Assembly (NCBI RefSeq): GCF_010747415.1
Contig: NZ_JAAGNZ010000001.1
Coordinates: 1,612,001-1,676,000 of the forward strand
Direction of reading: 5' to 3'
Source of the DNA: Spirosoma agri
Lineage (GTDB): Bacteria; Bacteroidota; Bacteroidia; Cytophagales; Spirosomataceae
Length of the DNA stretch: 64,000 nucleotides
In this document: in pieces, positions 55,839 through 63,412 of the stretch
Layout of the letters: each line of letters opens with the position of its first letter
Numbering within the stretch: position 1 is the first letter of the stretch
Notes under the pieces: model-generated
Told to the model about the DNA's origin: nothing
What the model saw: the letters and a program-made list of their open reading frames with translations, nothing else
Databases searched by the model: none
Translations under genes and position numbers: made by a program

Positions 55839-55874
55839 AGGGTCGGAGTAGAACTATATCTTGTAGACGGTTTA

Positions 55875-55911
55875 CAAAAAAATCCCCGTAACGACTGTGC
55901 TACGGGGATTT
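55875..55911 (-). terminator. Rho-independent terminator
   Basis: AAATCCCCGTA and TACGGGGATTT form an 11-bp stem. On the minus strand it is followed by a T-run, so it ends the MFS transcript. Confidence 0.85.
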
Positions 55912-55938
55912 CTGTAAAAGCATATTGCTTGGTTTGGC

Positions 55939-57183
55939 TTACAACTGAGGTTGCTCCAGGGAAACCGTTTCGTCAACGTGCTTCCGGTTACGCATAAAGA
56001 AGTACAAGCCACCGAAAGCAAAAATCAGAATGACCGGGAAAATAACCATGTGGGCCAGCGTTGCCTGACCAGCGGCCAGTTCCACCGCGTCACCCGACAG
56101 TCCACGGGTTTTAGCCTCGGCTGTTTCCGTATCAATCCAGCCCCCAATGATCGGCTGGAATATAGACGTGGCAAACATGCCCATACCGCCCATGATCGAC
56201 ATACCGAATGCGCCCGCACGAGGAATGTATTCGGCAACAAAACCAATCATTGTCGGCCAGAAGTAGCACACGCCAATGGCGAAGATCACGGCAGAAACGT
56301 AAACCATTGGGCCCGTTGCGGTACTCATCAGGTAAACGCCCAAAGCAGCAAAAATAGCGGAACCCAGCAAAACGCCCGTTGGATTCAGGCTGTGTACGAC
56401 CGGACCAGCGAAGTAGCGACCTACGGCCATCAAGCCCGTTACCAGCGCCAGAATAAGCATTGGACTGGCACCCGCTTTGCCCAGAATCGGACCAACCCAC
56501 TGCTCAGGGCCGAATTCCGAAATTGCGGTCAGGGCCATGCAGGCCAGCATGAACAGATACAGGGGTGACAACATCGATCTGATATTTTCACCGGTCGATG
56601 CCGCGCCTTCTACTTTACTGGCCGGAAACTGTTGCCCCAAAAACATAAACGCATAGATCACCGCTGGAATCAGAATAGCGCCGATTTGCAGCTGCCAGCC
56701 CAAGCCGGCGTCGGTCATGAATTTCGAAACCAGCGTGCCGAGTACGATGCCACCGGGAAACCACATGTGGAAACGACTAAGCATTTTGATCTTCACGTTG
56801 CCATCATACATGTCGGCAATCATTGGGTTACAGGCCGCTTCGACTGTGCCGTTACCGAATCCAACGAAAAAGGTCGATAAAAGGAGTGTCCAATAGCCAC
56901 CAGCAAAAATGGTCATGACCAGGCCCAGAACGTGAGTTATGAAGGCTACCCACACGATGCGCTTAGGGCCAATGCTGTTATAAAGCGGCCCGCCGATGAT
57001 CATGGCAATTGGGAAGCCCAAAAATGCCATGGCGTTGACATAGCCTAATTGTTCAGCCGTCAGTTTAAACTCATCGCCCAGCTGGGTCAGAACGCCAGCC
57101 CGGATAGCGAAAGCCATGGCGGTGGTGATGAGCGAAAAGCAACTGGCGTTGAACAGTCGCGAACGATTAATGGTTAGGTTCAT
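55939..57183 (-). CDS. MFS transporter (sugar-type)
   Basis: 414 residues with 12 membrane segments. Conserved blocks: FAIRAGVLTQLGDEF, GGPLYNSIGPKRIVWVAF (loop 2-3 motif), GNGTVEAACNPMIADMY, FHMWFPGGIVLG and GMSIMGGMGMFATSIFQP. The layout is like FucP/sugar:proton symporters. It is divergent from two Gfo/Idh/MocA genes and a sugar isomerase, so it probably imports the sugar they use. Confidence 0.88.
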   Translation of the reverse strand: MNLTINRSRLFNASCFSLITTAMAFAIRAGVLTQLGDEFKLTAEQLGYVNAMAFLGFPIAMIIGGPLYNSIGPKRIVWVAFITHVLGLVMTIFAGGYWTLLLSTFFVGFGNGTVEAACNPMIADMYDGNVKIKMLSRFHMWFPGGIVLGTLVSKFMTDAGLGWQLQIGAILIPAVIYAFMFLGQQFPASKVEGAASTGENIRSMLSPLYLFMLACMALTAISEFGPEQWVGPILGKAGASPMLILALVTGLMAVGRYFAGPVVHSLNPTGVLLGSAIFAALGVYLMSTATGPMVYVSAVIFAIGVCYFWPTMIGFVAEYIPRAGAFGMSIMGGMGMFATSIFQPIIGGWIDTETAEAKTRGLSGDAVELAAGQATLAHMVIFPVILIFAFGGLYFFMRNRKHVDETVSLEQPQL

Positions 57184-57596
57184 TTCCTGTAAGAAGGGGA
57201 TTTAGTGGTTAGTTATCTGTTTGATTCGTAAAAGGGTATTATTGGCTAGTCGAAGAGAACACAAATACGGGACTGTACGATCGATTTATGGCAAGGTCAC
57301 CTGCCTTCGCGCTTGTTCCAACTAGTGTGCTAAAGACAGCGAGCGGGCTAAACTCCCCGCTGTTTAGCTGTATTTATGTAAAATTCCCGAAAAATAATAG
57401 AAAACAGCTAATTTTCGGTCTCAAAAACAAGAGTAGGTTCATCCTTTTTTCGTCTTGACATAGTGTTGATTCACCCGAAAATAGGGCATTCTGTTGTGAC
57501 CTAGTCTGTTGGCGTCTGGCTGGCAGCGCCACGGTCTACCAAAAACGCTCGTGGTCGATCATAAATTATTCTTTACATACACTCAACAGTAAGCTA
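57184..57596. other. Divergent promoter region, MFS / Gfo-Idh
   Basis: No gene. It holds two mutually exclusive pairings: AGCGGG (57342-57347) with CCCGCT (57356-57361), or GCTAAAC (57347-57353) with GTTTAGC (57362-57368). Promoters for both divergent genes are expected. Confidence 0.45.
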
Positions 57597-58748
57597 ATGC
57601 ACAGAAAATTGCGAATGGGTATGGTTGGCGGAGGGCTTGATGCCTTTATTGGTGCCGTTCATCGCCGGGCGGCTGGTTTTGACAACGAAATCGAACTGGT
57701 GTGTGGCGTCTTCAGTGCATCGGCTGACAAATCGAAAGCAACCGGCCTCGCTCTTTACCTGCCCGAAGACCGCGTTTACACGTCGTTCGCCGACATGATC
57801 GAGCGCGAGAAAACGCTGCCGGAAGGAGAGCGCATGGATTTCGTATCGATCGTAACGCCTAATCACCTCCATTTTCCTCCCGCCAAAATGGCGCTCGAAA
57901 ATGGTTTCCACGTAATGTGCGATAAGCCGATGACGCTGAATCTGGAAGAGGCTAAGGAACTGGCAAAAATCGTTGAAAAATCGGGTCTGGTTTTTGGCCT
58001 GACGCATAACTATACGGGCTATCCGATGGTAAAAGAAGCCCGCGATATGATCCGAAACGGTAAGCTCGGCAAGATCCGGAAGGTGGTGGTCGAGTACCCG
58101 CAGGGATGGCTGTCGAAAGACGAAGAACACAACGACTATAAGCAGGCCATCTGGCGCACCGACCCATCAAAATCGGGTGCGGCTGGTTGCATGGGCGACA
58201 TCGGAACCCACGCCGAAAATCTGGCTGAATACGTTACTGGCTTAAAGATAAGCGAGTTATGTGCTGATTTGACGTCTTTCGTACCCGGTCGTCAACTCGA
58301 TGACGATGGAAACGTGCTACTGCGGTTCGAAGGCGGTGCCAAAGGTGTGCTGCACGCCAGTCAGATTGCGAACGGTGAAGAAAATTCCCTCAAAATTTAC
58401 GTCTGGGGTGAACTCGGTGGCTTAGAGTGGCACCAGATGGAGCCCAACACGCTGAAATACAAAACACAGGAAGGGCAGCGGATCATCCGGACAAACATCG
58501 GTGATCTGTCGGCATCGGCTAAAGCGCACTGGCGACTTCCGGCGGGCCATCCCGAAGGGTTTTTCGAGGCCTTTGCCAACCTGTACCGCAATTTCGCTTA
58601 CGCCGTAAAAGCGCACATGGAAGGTCGTCCGGCTGATCCGCTCTACGATTTCCCTGGTGTTGAAGACGGCGTTCGTGGCCTGGCATTTATCGACACCGTC
58701 ATTGCTTCGAATGATACCGAAACGAAGTGGATGAAGTTTGTTGAGTAA
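57597..58748 (+). CDS. Gfo/Idh/MocA family oxidoreductase (first)
   Basis: 383 residues. N-terminal Rossmann region starts MVGGGLDAFIGAVHRRA, with an unusual Asp in the glycine loop. The CDKPMTLNLEEA motif (about 108-119) is the family's EKP equivalent, and GDIGTHAENLAEYVTGL (about 199-215) holds the catalytic-site His. Such enzymes oxidise or reduce sugars with NAD(P), often at C3. First gene of a co-directional set with another oxidoreductase and an isomerase; a decayed four-helix-bundle element separates the two oxidoreductases. Confidence 0.92.
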   Translation: MHRKLRMGMVGGGLDAFIGAVHRRAAGFDNEIELVCGVFSASADKSKATGLALYLPEDRVYTSFADMIEREKTLPEGERMDFVSIVTPNHLHFPPAKMALENGFHVMCDKPMTLNLEEAKELAKIVEKSGLVFGLTHNYTGYPMVKEARDMIRNGKLGKIRKVVVEYPQGWLSKDEEHNDYKQAIWRTDPSKSGAAGCMGDIGTHAENLAEYVTGLKISELCADLTSFVPGRQLDDDGNVLLRFEGGAKGVLHASQIANGEENSLKIYVWGELGGLEWHQMEPNTLKYKTQEGQRIIRTNIGDLSASAKAHWRLPAGHPEGFFEAFANLYRNFAYAVKAHMEGRPADPLYDFPGVEDGVRGLAFIDTVIASNDTETKWMKFVE

Positions 58749-58753
58749 AATTC

Positions 58754-59026
58754 AAAAGAGCGAAAGAATGAAAGAGTGAACGAGCGAAGCCGTTCGATAA
58801 TAAGCACTCTTTCGCACATTCACTCTTTAAAATAGAAACGCTGATCTCCCACAATTTTAGCGGAGCATCGGCTACTAGGTTTTAAAATTATCTAAATCCC
58901 GTAAACCAGTGAGCGACTGAAATAAAGAGTGAATGAGCGAAAAAGTAAGAGAGCGATTGCTGCGAAATCACTTCGCTCATTCATTCGTTTACGCTTTCGC
59001 TCCTTGTAACGCTCTTTCGCTCGTTT
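58754..59026. repeat. Intergenic element with inverted GAGYGAA-rich ends (decayed cassette)
   Basis: The left part begins AAAAGAGCGAAAGA right after the oxidoreductase stop; the right end GCTCTTTCGCTCGTTT precedes the next start. Inside are an imperfect 24-base hairpin (58755-58778 with 58805-58828, 19 matches) and a remnant of a four-helix-bundle 3' end. The layout parallels 60178-60722. Confidence 0.55.
58870..58920 (+). pseudogene. Remnant of the 3' end of a four-helix-bundle gene
   Basis: In one frame this reads GY*VLKLSKSRKPVSD*, against GYQILKILAKSRKTVSD* at the end of the intact gene at 60211-60624. CAGTGAGCGACTGAAA is identical in both copies (58907-58922 and 60611-60626). An internal stop and missing upstream part show that it is dead; the rest appears deleted. 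Confidence 0.65.
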
Positions 59027-59033
59027 AACCCTT

Positions 59034-60179
59034 ATGCAAAAAATCAACATCGGTGTTGTTGGCACCGGATTTATCGGCCCCGCACACATCGAGGCTCTCC
59101 GTCGCTTACCCAATACGAATGTCCTTGCTCTTTGCGAGGTTACGACTGAACTAGCCCGGCAGAAAGCAGATCAACTTGGCATCGAACGGTCCTGTACTTT
59201 CGACGAATTGCTTAAGATGGACGACATTAAGGTAGTTCATATCTGTACGCCTAACTTTCTGCACTATTCGCAGTCGAAAGCGGCCCTGCTGGCGGGAAAG
59301 CACGTTGTCTGCGAGAAACCACTGGCGAAAGATCTTCACGAGGCCGAAGAATTGGTGCAGTTAGCAAAGGAAACCGGGCTGGTCAACGCGGTTCATTTCA
59401 ACCTGCGGTATTACCCGCTGGTTCGGCAGATGAAGGTGATGCGGGAACGGGACGAACTGGGCGATGTTTATTCTATTATCGGTTCATATCTACAGGACTG
59501 GCTTTTCTACGATACTGATTACAACTGGCGTCTCGAACCGGATAAGTCGGGCGATTCACGGGCGATTGCCGATATTGGTTCTCACCTGATGGATAGTCTG
59601 GAATACATTACGGGGCTGAAAACCGTAGCCGTAATGGCCGACTTCAACACAGTGCATAAGGTGCGGAAGAAGCCGCTTAAACCCGTTGAAACCTACTCGG
59701 GTAAGATGCTCCAACCGGAAGATTACGCCGATGTTCCCATCAATACCGAAGATCATGCCAACGTGTTGCTGCGTTTCGACAATGGTAACCGGGGTGTCAT
59801 TACAGTGTCGCAGGTCGCAGCTGGTCGTAAAAACCAGATGAAACTGGAAATTGCCGGATCGAAGAAAACGTTTGCCTGGAACTCCGAAGCGCCCAACGAA
59901 ATGTGGATCGGTAACCGCGACGGGGCCAATGAGTCGTTCCTGCGTGATCCTTCGCTGGCGCACCCCGAAGCACGGTCGGTCATTAGTTTCCCCGGCGGTC
60001 ACAACGAAGGGTTCCCGGATACATCGAAGCAGTTATTTAAGGAGGTGTACGACGCGATCACGGCCGGGAAACAGCCCGAAAACCCGACCTACCCAACCTT
60101 TGCCGACGGCTACCGCGAGCTGCTCATCTGCGAAAAAATCCTGGAATCTAACCGCAAACAAGCGTGGGTGGAAATTTAA
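59034..60179 (+). CDS. Gfo/Idh/MocA family oxidoreductase (second)
   Basis: 381 residues. Rossmann motif VGTGFIGPAHIEALRRL (about 7-23), CEKPLAKDLHEAEEL (about 94-108) and DIGSHLMDSLEYITGLK (about 178-194, with the active-site His). Differs from its neighbour in the NAD loop and is not a recent duplicate. Likely an NAD(P)-linked sugar or inositol dehydrogenase working with the isomerase downstream and the MFS importer. The stop overlaps the left end of the four-helix-bundle element. Confidence 0.93.
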   Translation: MQKINIGVVGTGFIGPAHIEALRRLPNTNVLALCEVTTELARQKADQLGIERSCTFDELLKMDDIKVVHICTPNFLHYSQSKAALLAGKHVVCEKPLAKDLHEAEELVQLAKETGLVNAVHFNLRYYPLVRQMKVMRERDELGDVYSIIGSYLQDWLFYDTDYNWRLEPDKSGDSRAIADIGSHLMDSLEYITGLKTVAVMADFNTVHKVRKKPLKPVETYSGKMLQPEDYADVPINTEDHANVLLRFDNGNRGVITVSQVAAGRKNQMKLEIAGSKKTFAWNSEAPNEMWIGNRDGANESFLRDPSLAHPEARSVISFPGGHNEGFPDTSKQLFKEVYDAITAGKQPENPTYPTFADGYRELLICEKILESNRKQAWVEI

Positions 60180-60722
60180 AAGAGTGAAAGAGCAACAGAG
60201 CGAATGGGCTATGGATGAACCAGACGACAACTTAGTAGGTGAAGCATTTGTCAATTACACGAATCATACGAAAGGCCAGTTTCTGGATGATATCGAACGT
60301 CGTCTAAAACAATTTATGATTCGTTGCGTAAATGTGTATCGCATATTGTCGAAGGCATATGATGCTCAGCATTTCGGGCGTCAACTTATACGATCGTCGT
60401 CATCAGCGGCTGCAAATTTCCGGGCTGTTCGCCGAGCAAGAAGTCAGAAGGAATATTTTGCCAAGCTCAGTATAACCATCGAAGAACTGGACGAATCGCT
60501 ATTCTGGCTCGAAACACTCATATTTACCAATCATGTTCCTGAGAGTCGACTAAAAGATTTGATGGATGAAGGATATCAAATTTTAAAAATTTTAGCCAAA
60601 TCACGAAAAACAGTGAGCGACTGAAAAAAGAAGTGAAAGAGTAGATGAGGGAAAAAGAAAAGAAACAGACAGTAGTTGGCTTTGGAATTTTCACTCATTT
60701 ACTCTCTCACTCTTTCGCTTTT
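60178..60722 (+). mobile_element. Candidate cassette: four-helix-bundle gene with inverted GAGYGAA ends
   Basis: Left end AAAAGAGTGAAAGAG (60178-60192) and right end CTCTCACTCTTTCGCTTTT (60704-60722) are imperfect inverted repeats: with a two-base gap they align over about 30 bases. Between them lies one intact gene. The element sits tightly between two pathway genes (right end seven bases before the isomerase ATG). No transposase is encoded, so mobility would depend on a trans-acting enzyme; this is inference. Confidence 0.4.
60211..60624 (+). CDS. Four-helix-bundle protein (S23/IVP-like family)
   Basis: 137 residues from the ATG at 60211 (MDEPDDNLVGEAFVNY); a GTG at 60184 is a possible earlier start. 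Features of the family: FLDDIERRLKQFMIRCVNVYR in parts, LSKAYDAQHFGRQLIRSSSSAAANFRAVRRARS (in parts LIRSSSSAAANFRA), KEYFAKLSITIEELDESLFWLE. The family includes 23S rRNA intervening-sequence proteins and the Avd protein of diversity-generating retroelements; it is not a ribosomal protein. No reverse transcriptase or rRNA lies here. More AT-rich than neighbours, and flanked by inverted repeats. Confidence 0.88.
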   Translation: MDEPDDNLVGEAFVNYTNHTKGQFLDDIERRLKQFMIRCVNVYRILSKAYDAQHFGRQLIRSSSSAAANFRAVRRARSQKEYFAKLSITIEELDESLFWLETLIFTNHVPESRLKDLMDEGYQILKILAKSRKTVSD

Positions 60723-60729
60723 CAAAAAT

Positions 60730-61782
60730 ATGAAAACAATGAAAGGGCCTGGAATTTTTCTGGCGCAGTTCTTAGGGGATACTGAACCATTTAATTCGCT
60801 CGAATCCATTGCCAGGTACATGGCCGATCTGGGTTACAAAGGTGTTCAGATTCCAACCTGGGATCCGCGCATGATCGACCTGAAACAGGCATCTGAGAGT
60901 AAAACCTATTGCGACGACTACGCGGGTAAGCTTAAGGAAATAGGTGTCGAAGTAACCGAACTCGCCACGCATTTACAGGGACAGCTGGTCGCGGTTCATC
61001 CGGCTTATGGCCCTATGTTCGATGGTTTCGGACCCGCTGAGCTGGCCGGTAAGCCGAAAGAGCAGCAAGCCTGGGCGGTTGATCAACTGTTAATGACGGC
61101 CAAGGCCAGTAAAAATCTTGGCCTGAAAGCGAGCCCTACGTTCTCGGGCGCGCTGCTGTGGCCGTTTATCTATCCGTGGCCGCAACGTCCGGCAGGGTTG
61201 GTAGAAACCGGTTTCAAGGAACTGGCCGATCGCTGGCTGCCCATTCTGAATGCTTACGACGAAGCGGGTATCGACCTTGCTTATGAACTGCACCCCGGCG
61301 AAGATCTGCACGATGGCGTGACGTTCGAAATGTTTCTTGAGCACGTCAATAACCACCCACGGGCGGGTATCAACTACGACCCAAGTCATTTCGTGTTACA
61401 ACAACTCGACTATCTTCAGTTCATCGATTTCTACCACGAGCGGATTTACGCCTACCACGTCAAGGATGCTGAATTCAACCCGACGGGCAAACAGGGCGTG
61501 TATGGCGGCTATCAAGGCTGGGTTGAGCGGGCCGGACGTTTCCGTTCGCTGGGCGACGGACAGGTCGACTTCTCCGGTATTTTCTCGAAACTGGCGCAGT
61601 ACGACTACGACCGTTGGGCGGTGCTAGAATGGGAGTGTGCCTTAAAGCATCCGGAACAGGGAGCCGCCGAAGGTGCGCCGTTCATTGACAGTCACATCAT
61701 TCGCGTCACCGAACGGGCTTTCGACGATTTCGCCGGAACCGGTGCCGACGAAGCCTTCAATAAGAAAGTGCTGGGATTGTAA
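60730..61782 (+). CDS. Sugar phosphate isomerase/epimerase (xylose-isomerase-like TIM barrel)
   Basis: 350 residues from the ATG at 60730 (MKTMKGPGIFLAQFLGD). An open frame upstream covers repeat DNA and is rejected. AP-endonuclease-2/xylose-isomerase-like barrel signatures: LAYELHPGEDLHDG (metal Glu), GINYDPSHFVLQQLDY, YAYHVKDAEFNP and WAVLEWECALKHPEQG; these give the metal-binding Glu, Asp, His set. Likely acts with the two Gfo/Idh enzymes on a keto sugar or inositol. A terminator follows. Confidence 0.92.
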   Translation: MKTMKGPGIFLAQFLGDTEPFNSLESIARYMADLGYKGVQIPTWDPRMIDLKQASESKTYCDDYAGKLKEIGVEVTELATHLQGQLVAVHPAYGPMFDGFGPAELAGKPKEQQAWAVDQLLMTAKASKNLGLKASPTFSGALLWPFIYPWPQRPAGLVETGFKELADRWLPILNAYDEAGIDLAYELHPGEDLHDGVTFEMFLEHVNNHPRAGINYDPSHFVLQQLDYLQFIDFYHERIYAYHVKDAEFNPTGKQGVYGGYQGWVERAGRFRSLGDGQVDFSGIFSKLAQYDYDRWAVLEWECALKHPEQGAAEGAPFIDSHIIRVTERAFDDFAGTGADEAFNKKVLGL

Positions 61783-61807
61783 AAGCCATTTAGTTGTCAT
61801 AGAAGCG

Positions 61808-61842
61808 TGGTGCCGGGTTTGATCGCTCGGCACCATTTTTTT
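61808..61842 (+). terminator. Rho-independent terminator
   Basis: TGGTGCCG and CGGCACCA form an 8-bp stem, followed by T7. It ends the sugar-catabolic transcript. Confidence 0.85.
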
Positions 61843-61865
61843 GAACAAAGCTAGAAGAAAGAAAG

Positions 61866-62411
61866 ATGATTGACCTGAAAGAAATTCAACATAATTTGCT
61901 GCGACACCTTGAGGAGATAACAGCCTCTCTTCGTAACGCTGAACTGCCTACTACTTGTAAGACGCATACTATAAATGGCTCGCAGATCAGAGAATCAACG
62001 TCCGTCGAACAACTATCGCAACAGTTGCCGAAGAAAGGAAACCATATTTACTGGATTGAAGTCAGTAGGCCAGACATACTATTGACGCAGTTCAAAGAAA
62101 AGCCATCAGCGGTCAGTTACAAATGTGCAAGAGACAACCAAAGTGCGGACAGCCAGTATGTATATGTGGGTAGTTGTACAAAGACAAAATTAGGAAATCG
62201 ATTCAAACAGCATTTTGGCTGGGGGAATGATCAAACGTATGCCCTACACTTAGCGAAGTGGATTAGTAATGACGACTTAATTTTTACGTTTTCTTACGTT
62301 GAGATTGAAAACGATTTATTAGTTCAGTACCTTGAAGATCAGATGCACAAAGAGCTAAAACCGATGTTTGGGAAACCAGGCGGCAATAATAAAGTTAAAG
62401 GATTAAGCTAA
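61866..62411 (+). CDS. GIY-YIG-like nuclease-fold protein
   Basis: 181 residues. The order HIYWIEV (about 59-65), a ~30-residue insert, YVYVGSCTKTKLGNRFKQHF (about 98-117), then LEDQMHKELKPMFG and GGNN near the end matches the GIY...YIG, Arg, Glu and Asn positions of the GIY-YIG fold. The first motif is degenerate, so activity is uncertain. The gene is more AT-rich than the flanks and follows a terminator, which fits recent transfer. No restriction or phage partner seen. Confidence 0.6.
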   Translation: MIDLKEIQHNLLRHLEEITASLRNAELPTTCKTHTINGSQIRESTSVEQLSQQLPKKGNHIYWIEVSRPDILLTQFKEKPSAVSYKCARDNQSADSQYVYVGSCTKTKLGNRFKQHFGWGNDQTYALHLAKWISNDDLIFTFSYVEIENDLLVQYLEDQMHKELKPMFGKPGGNNKVKGLS

Positions 62412-62439
62412 TTGATAGTCATTACGTAACGTTAAAATT

Positions 62440-62643
62440 ATGGCAGGTCAAGGATCGGGTGGTAACGTCTTAGCCGCCCTTTGCAGTTTCTTTATTCCGG
62501 GTTTAGGTCAGTTGTTGCAAGGACGGCTCCTGATGGCTATTCTACAGTTTATCCTGGCCGGAGCGCTTTGGTTTTTTCTGATGGGATGGGTGATTCACCT
62601 ATGGTCTATTATTGATGCCGCCCGGTACAAACCTTCCAGCTAG
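62440..62643 (+). CDS. Small membrane protein with GLGQLLQGR motif
   Basis: 67 residues. Two hydrophobic helices (about 10-27 and 30-52). FFIPGLGQLLQGR resembles the first helix of TM2/DUF-type small membrane proteins found in many bacteria. 28 bases after the GIY-YIG-like gene, but unlike it in base composition. Function unknown. Convergent with the Uma2 gene. Confidence 0.7.
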   Translation: MAGQGSGGNVLAALCSFFIPGLGQLLQGRLLMAILQFILAGALWFFLMGWVIHLWSIIDAARYKPSS

Positions 62644-62672
62644 ATGAGAACCCTTTTTGGAGTGGCTTTTTA

Positions 62673-63287
62673 TCAAAACTCAATCCCTTCTTCTGCTAAC
62701 AACGCGGCCAGATTTAGCACGACATCATCGATAACAGGTACATTAGCATCCCAGTTTTGCGTAAGCCAAGGTGAATTGTGAGTGGCAACGAATATCTTTT
62801 TTGGCTGCGTGGTAATCCAAATAACCGTTTCGACGCCAAAAGCCAGCAGGCGTTCCGTTTTCTCGTAGACGTAGCCCGATTCTTTCCCTTCAAACTCTTC
62901 GGGCTCAATATGTACGTCTACCTCAATGGCAATTTTTGGGGCAATATCGAAATATTTATTCGTTAGTGTGAGATTAGCTGACCTATTGAAGATGGCAATG
63001 TCATTCGATAAATTACTGTGCTTGTCGATATGAATTCCTGATTCGTTCGTTGCCAACAAGTATTGTTTTCGATTGATATGCGTAAATAAAAAGCCATGTA
63101 TCAACGATACAAGCATGGCCTGTAATGAGCTACTTCCTATAATTTCGGCGGGTTTTTTCTGGCCGTTCAATACGGCCTTGTAGTTACGGTAGTATAAAGG
63201 CCGTCCGTTGAGTGTCTCGTAGATCAGGTACGAGGGCACACCCGCTTTTTTTCGCTTCTTCGGTGCTGTGGCTACGGTTACTGACAT
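62673..63287 (-). CDS. Uma2-family (DUF820) putative endonuclease
   Basis: 204 residues. Uma2 features: Asp in LSNDIAIF (about 92), Glu in IAIEVDV (about 116-122), and VIWITTQPKKI with the PD-(D/E)xK-like strand and Lys. The fold is restriction-endonuclease-like, but cellular role is unknown; such genes are often numerous in Spirosoma-like and cyanobacterial genomes. Lone gene with its own promoter region. Start ATG at 63285-63287. Confidence 0.85.
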   Translation of the reverse strand: MSVTVATAPKKRKKAGVPSYLIYETLNGRPLYYRNYKAVLNGQKKPAEIIGSSSLQAMLVSLIHGFLFTHINRKQYLLATNESGIHIDKHSNLSNDIAIFNRSANLTLTNKYFDIAPKIAIEVDVHIEPEEFEGKESGYVYEKTERLLAFGVETVIWITTQPKKIFVATHNSPWLTQNWDANVPVIDDVVLNLAALLAEEGIEF

Positions 63288-63354
63288 GACGCTGTCGGTT
63301 AGATTTATAGGAGGACAATACTACGCATTTTACCCGATGAATTTATGGCAAAAG

Positions 63355-63391
63355 CCCCTTGTTCAGAAGCCTAGTGGCGTTGAACAAGGGG
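63355..63391 (-). terminator. Hairpin after mutS2
   Basis: CCCCTTGTTCA and TGAACAAGGGG form a perfect 11-bp stem with a 15-base loop; on the minus strand it is followed by GCTTTTGCC. Probable end of the mutS2 transcript. Confidence 0.65.
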
Positions 63392-63412
63392 ACCTGCGCG
63401 AAAGCAATTGAC

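Noticed and set aside
58754..59026. CRISPR-like array from the repeated GAGYGAA units
   Set aside because: Units are short, irregular and inverted; there are no uniform spacers and no cas genes.
60211..60624. Label as ribosomal protein S23 or a 23S rRNA intervening sequence
   Set aside because: No rRNA gene is near, and the family is not a ribosomal component in bacteria.
60178..60722. Diversity-generating retroelement around the Avd-like protein
   Set aside because: No reverse transcriptase, template repeat or C-type lectin variable target is found.
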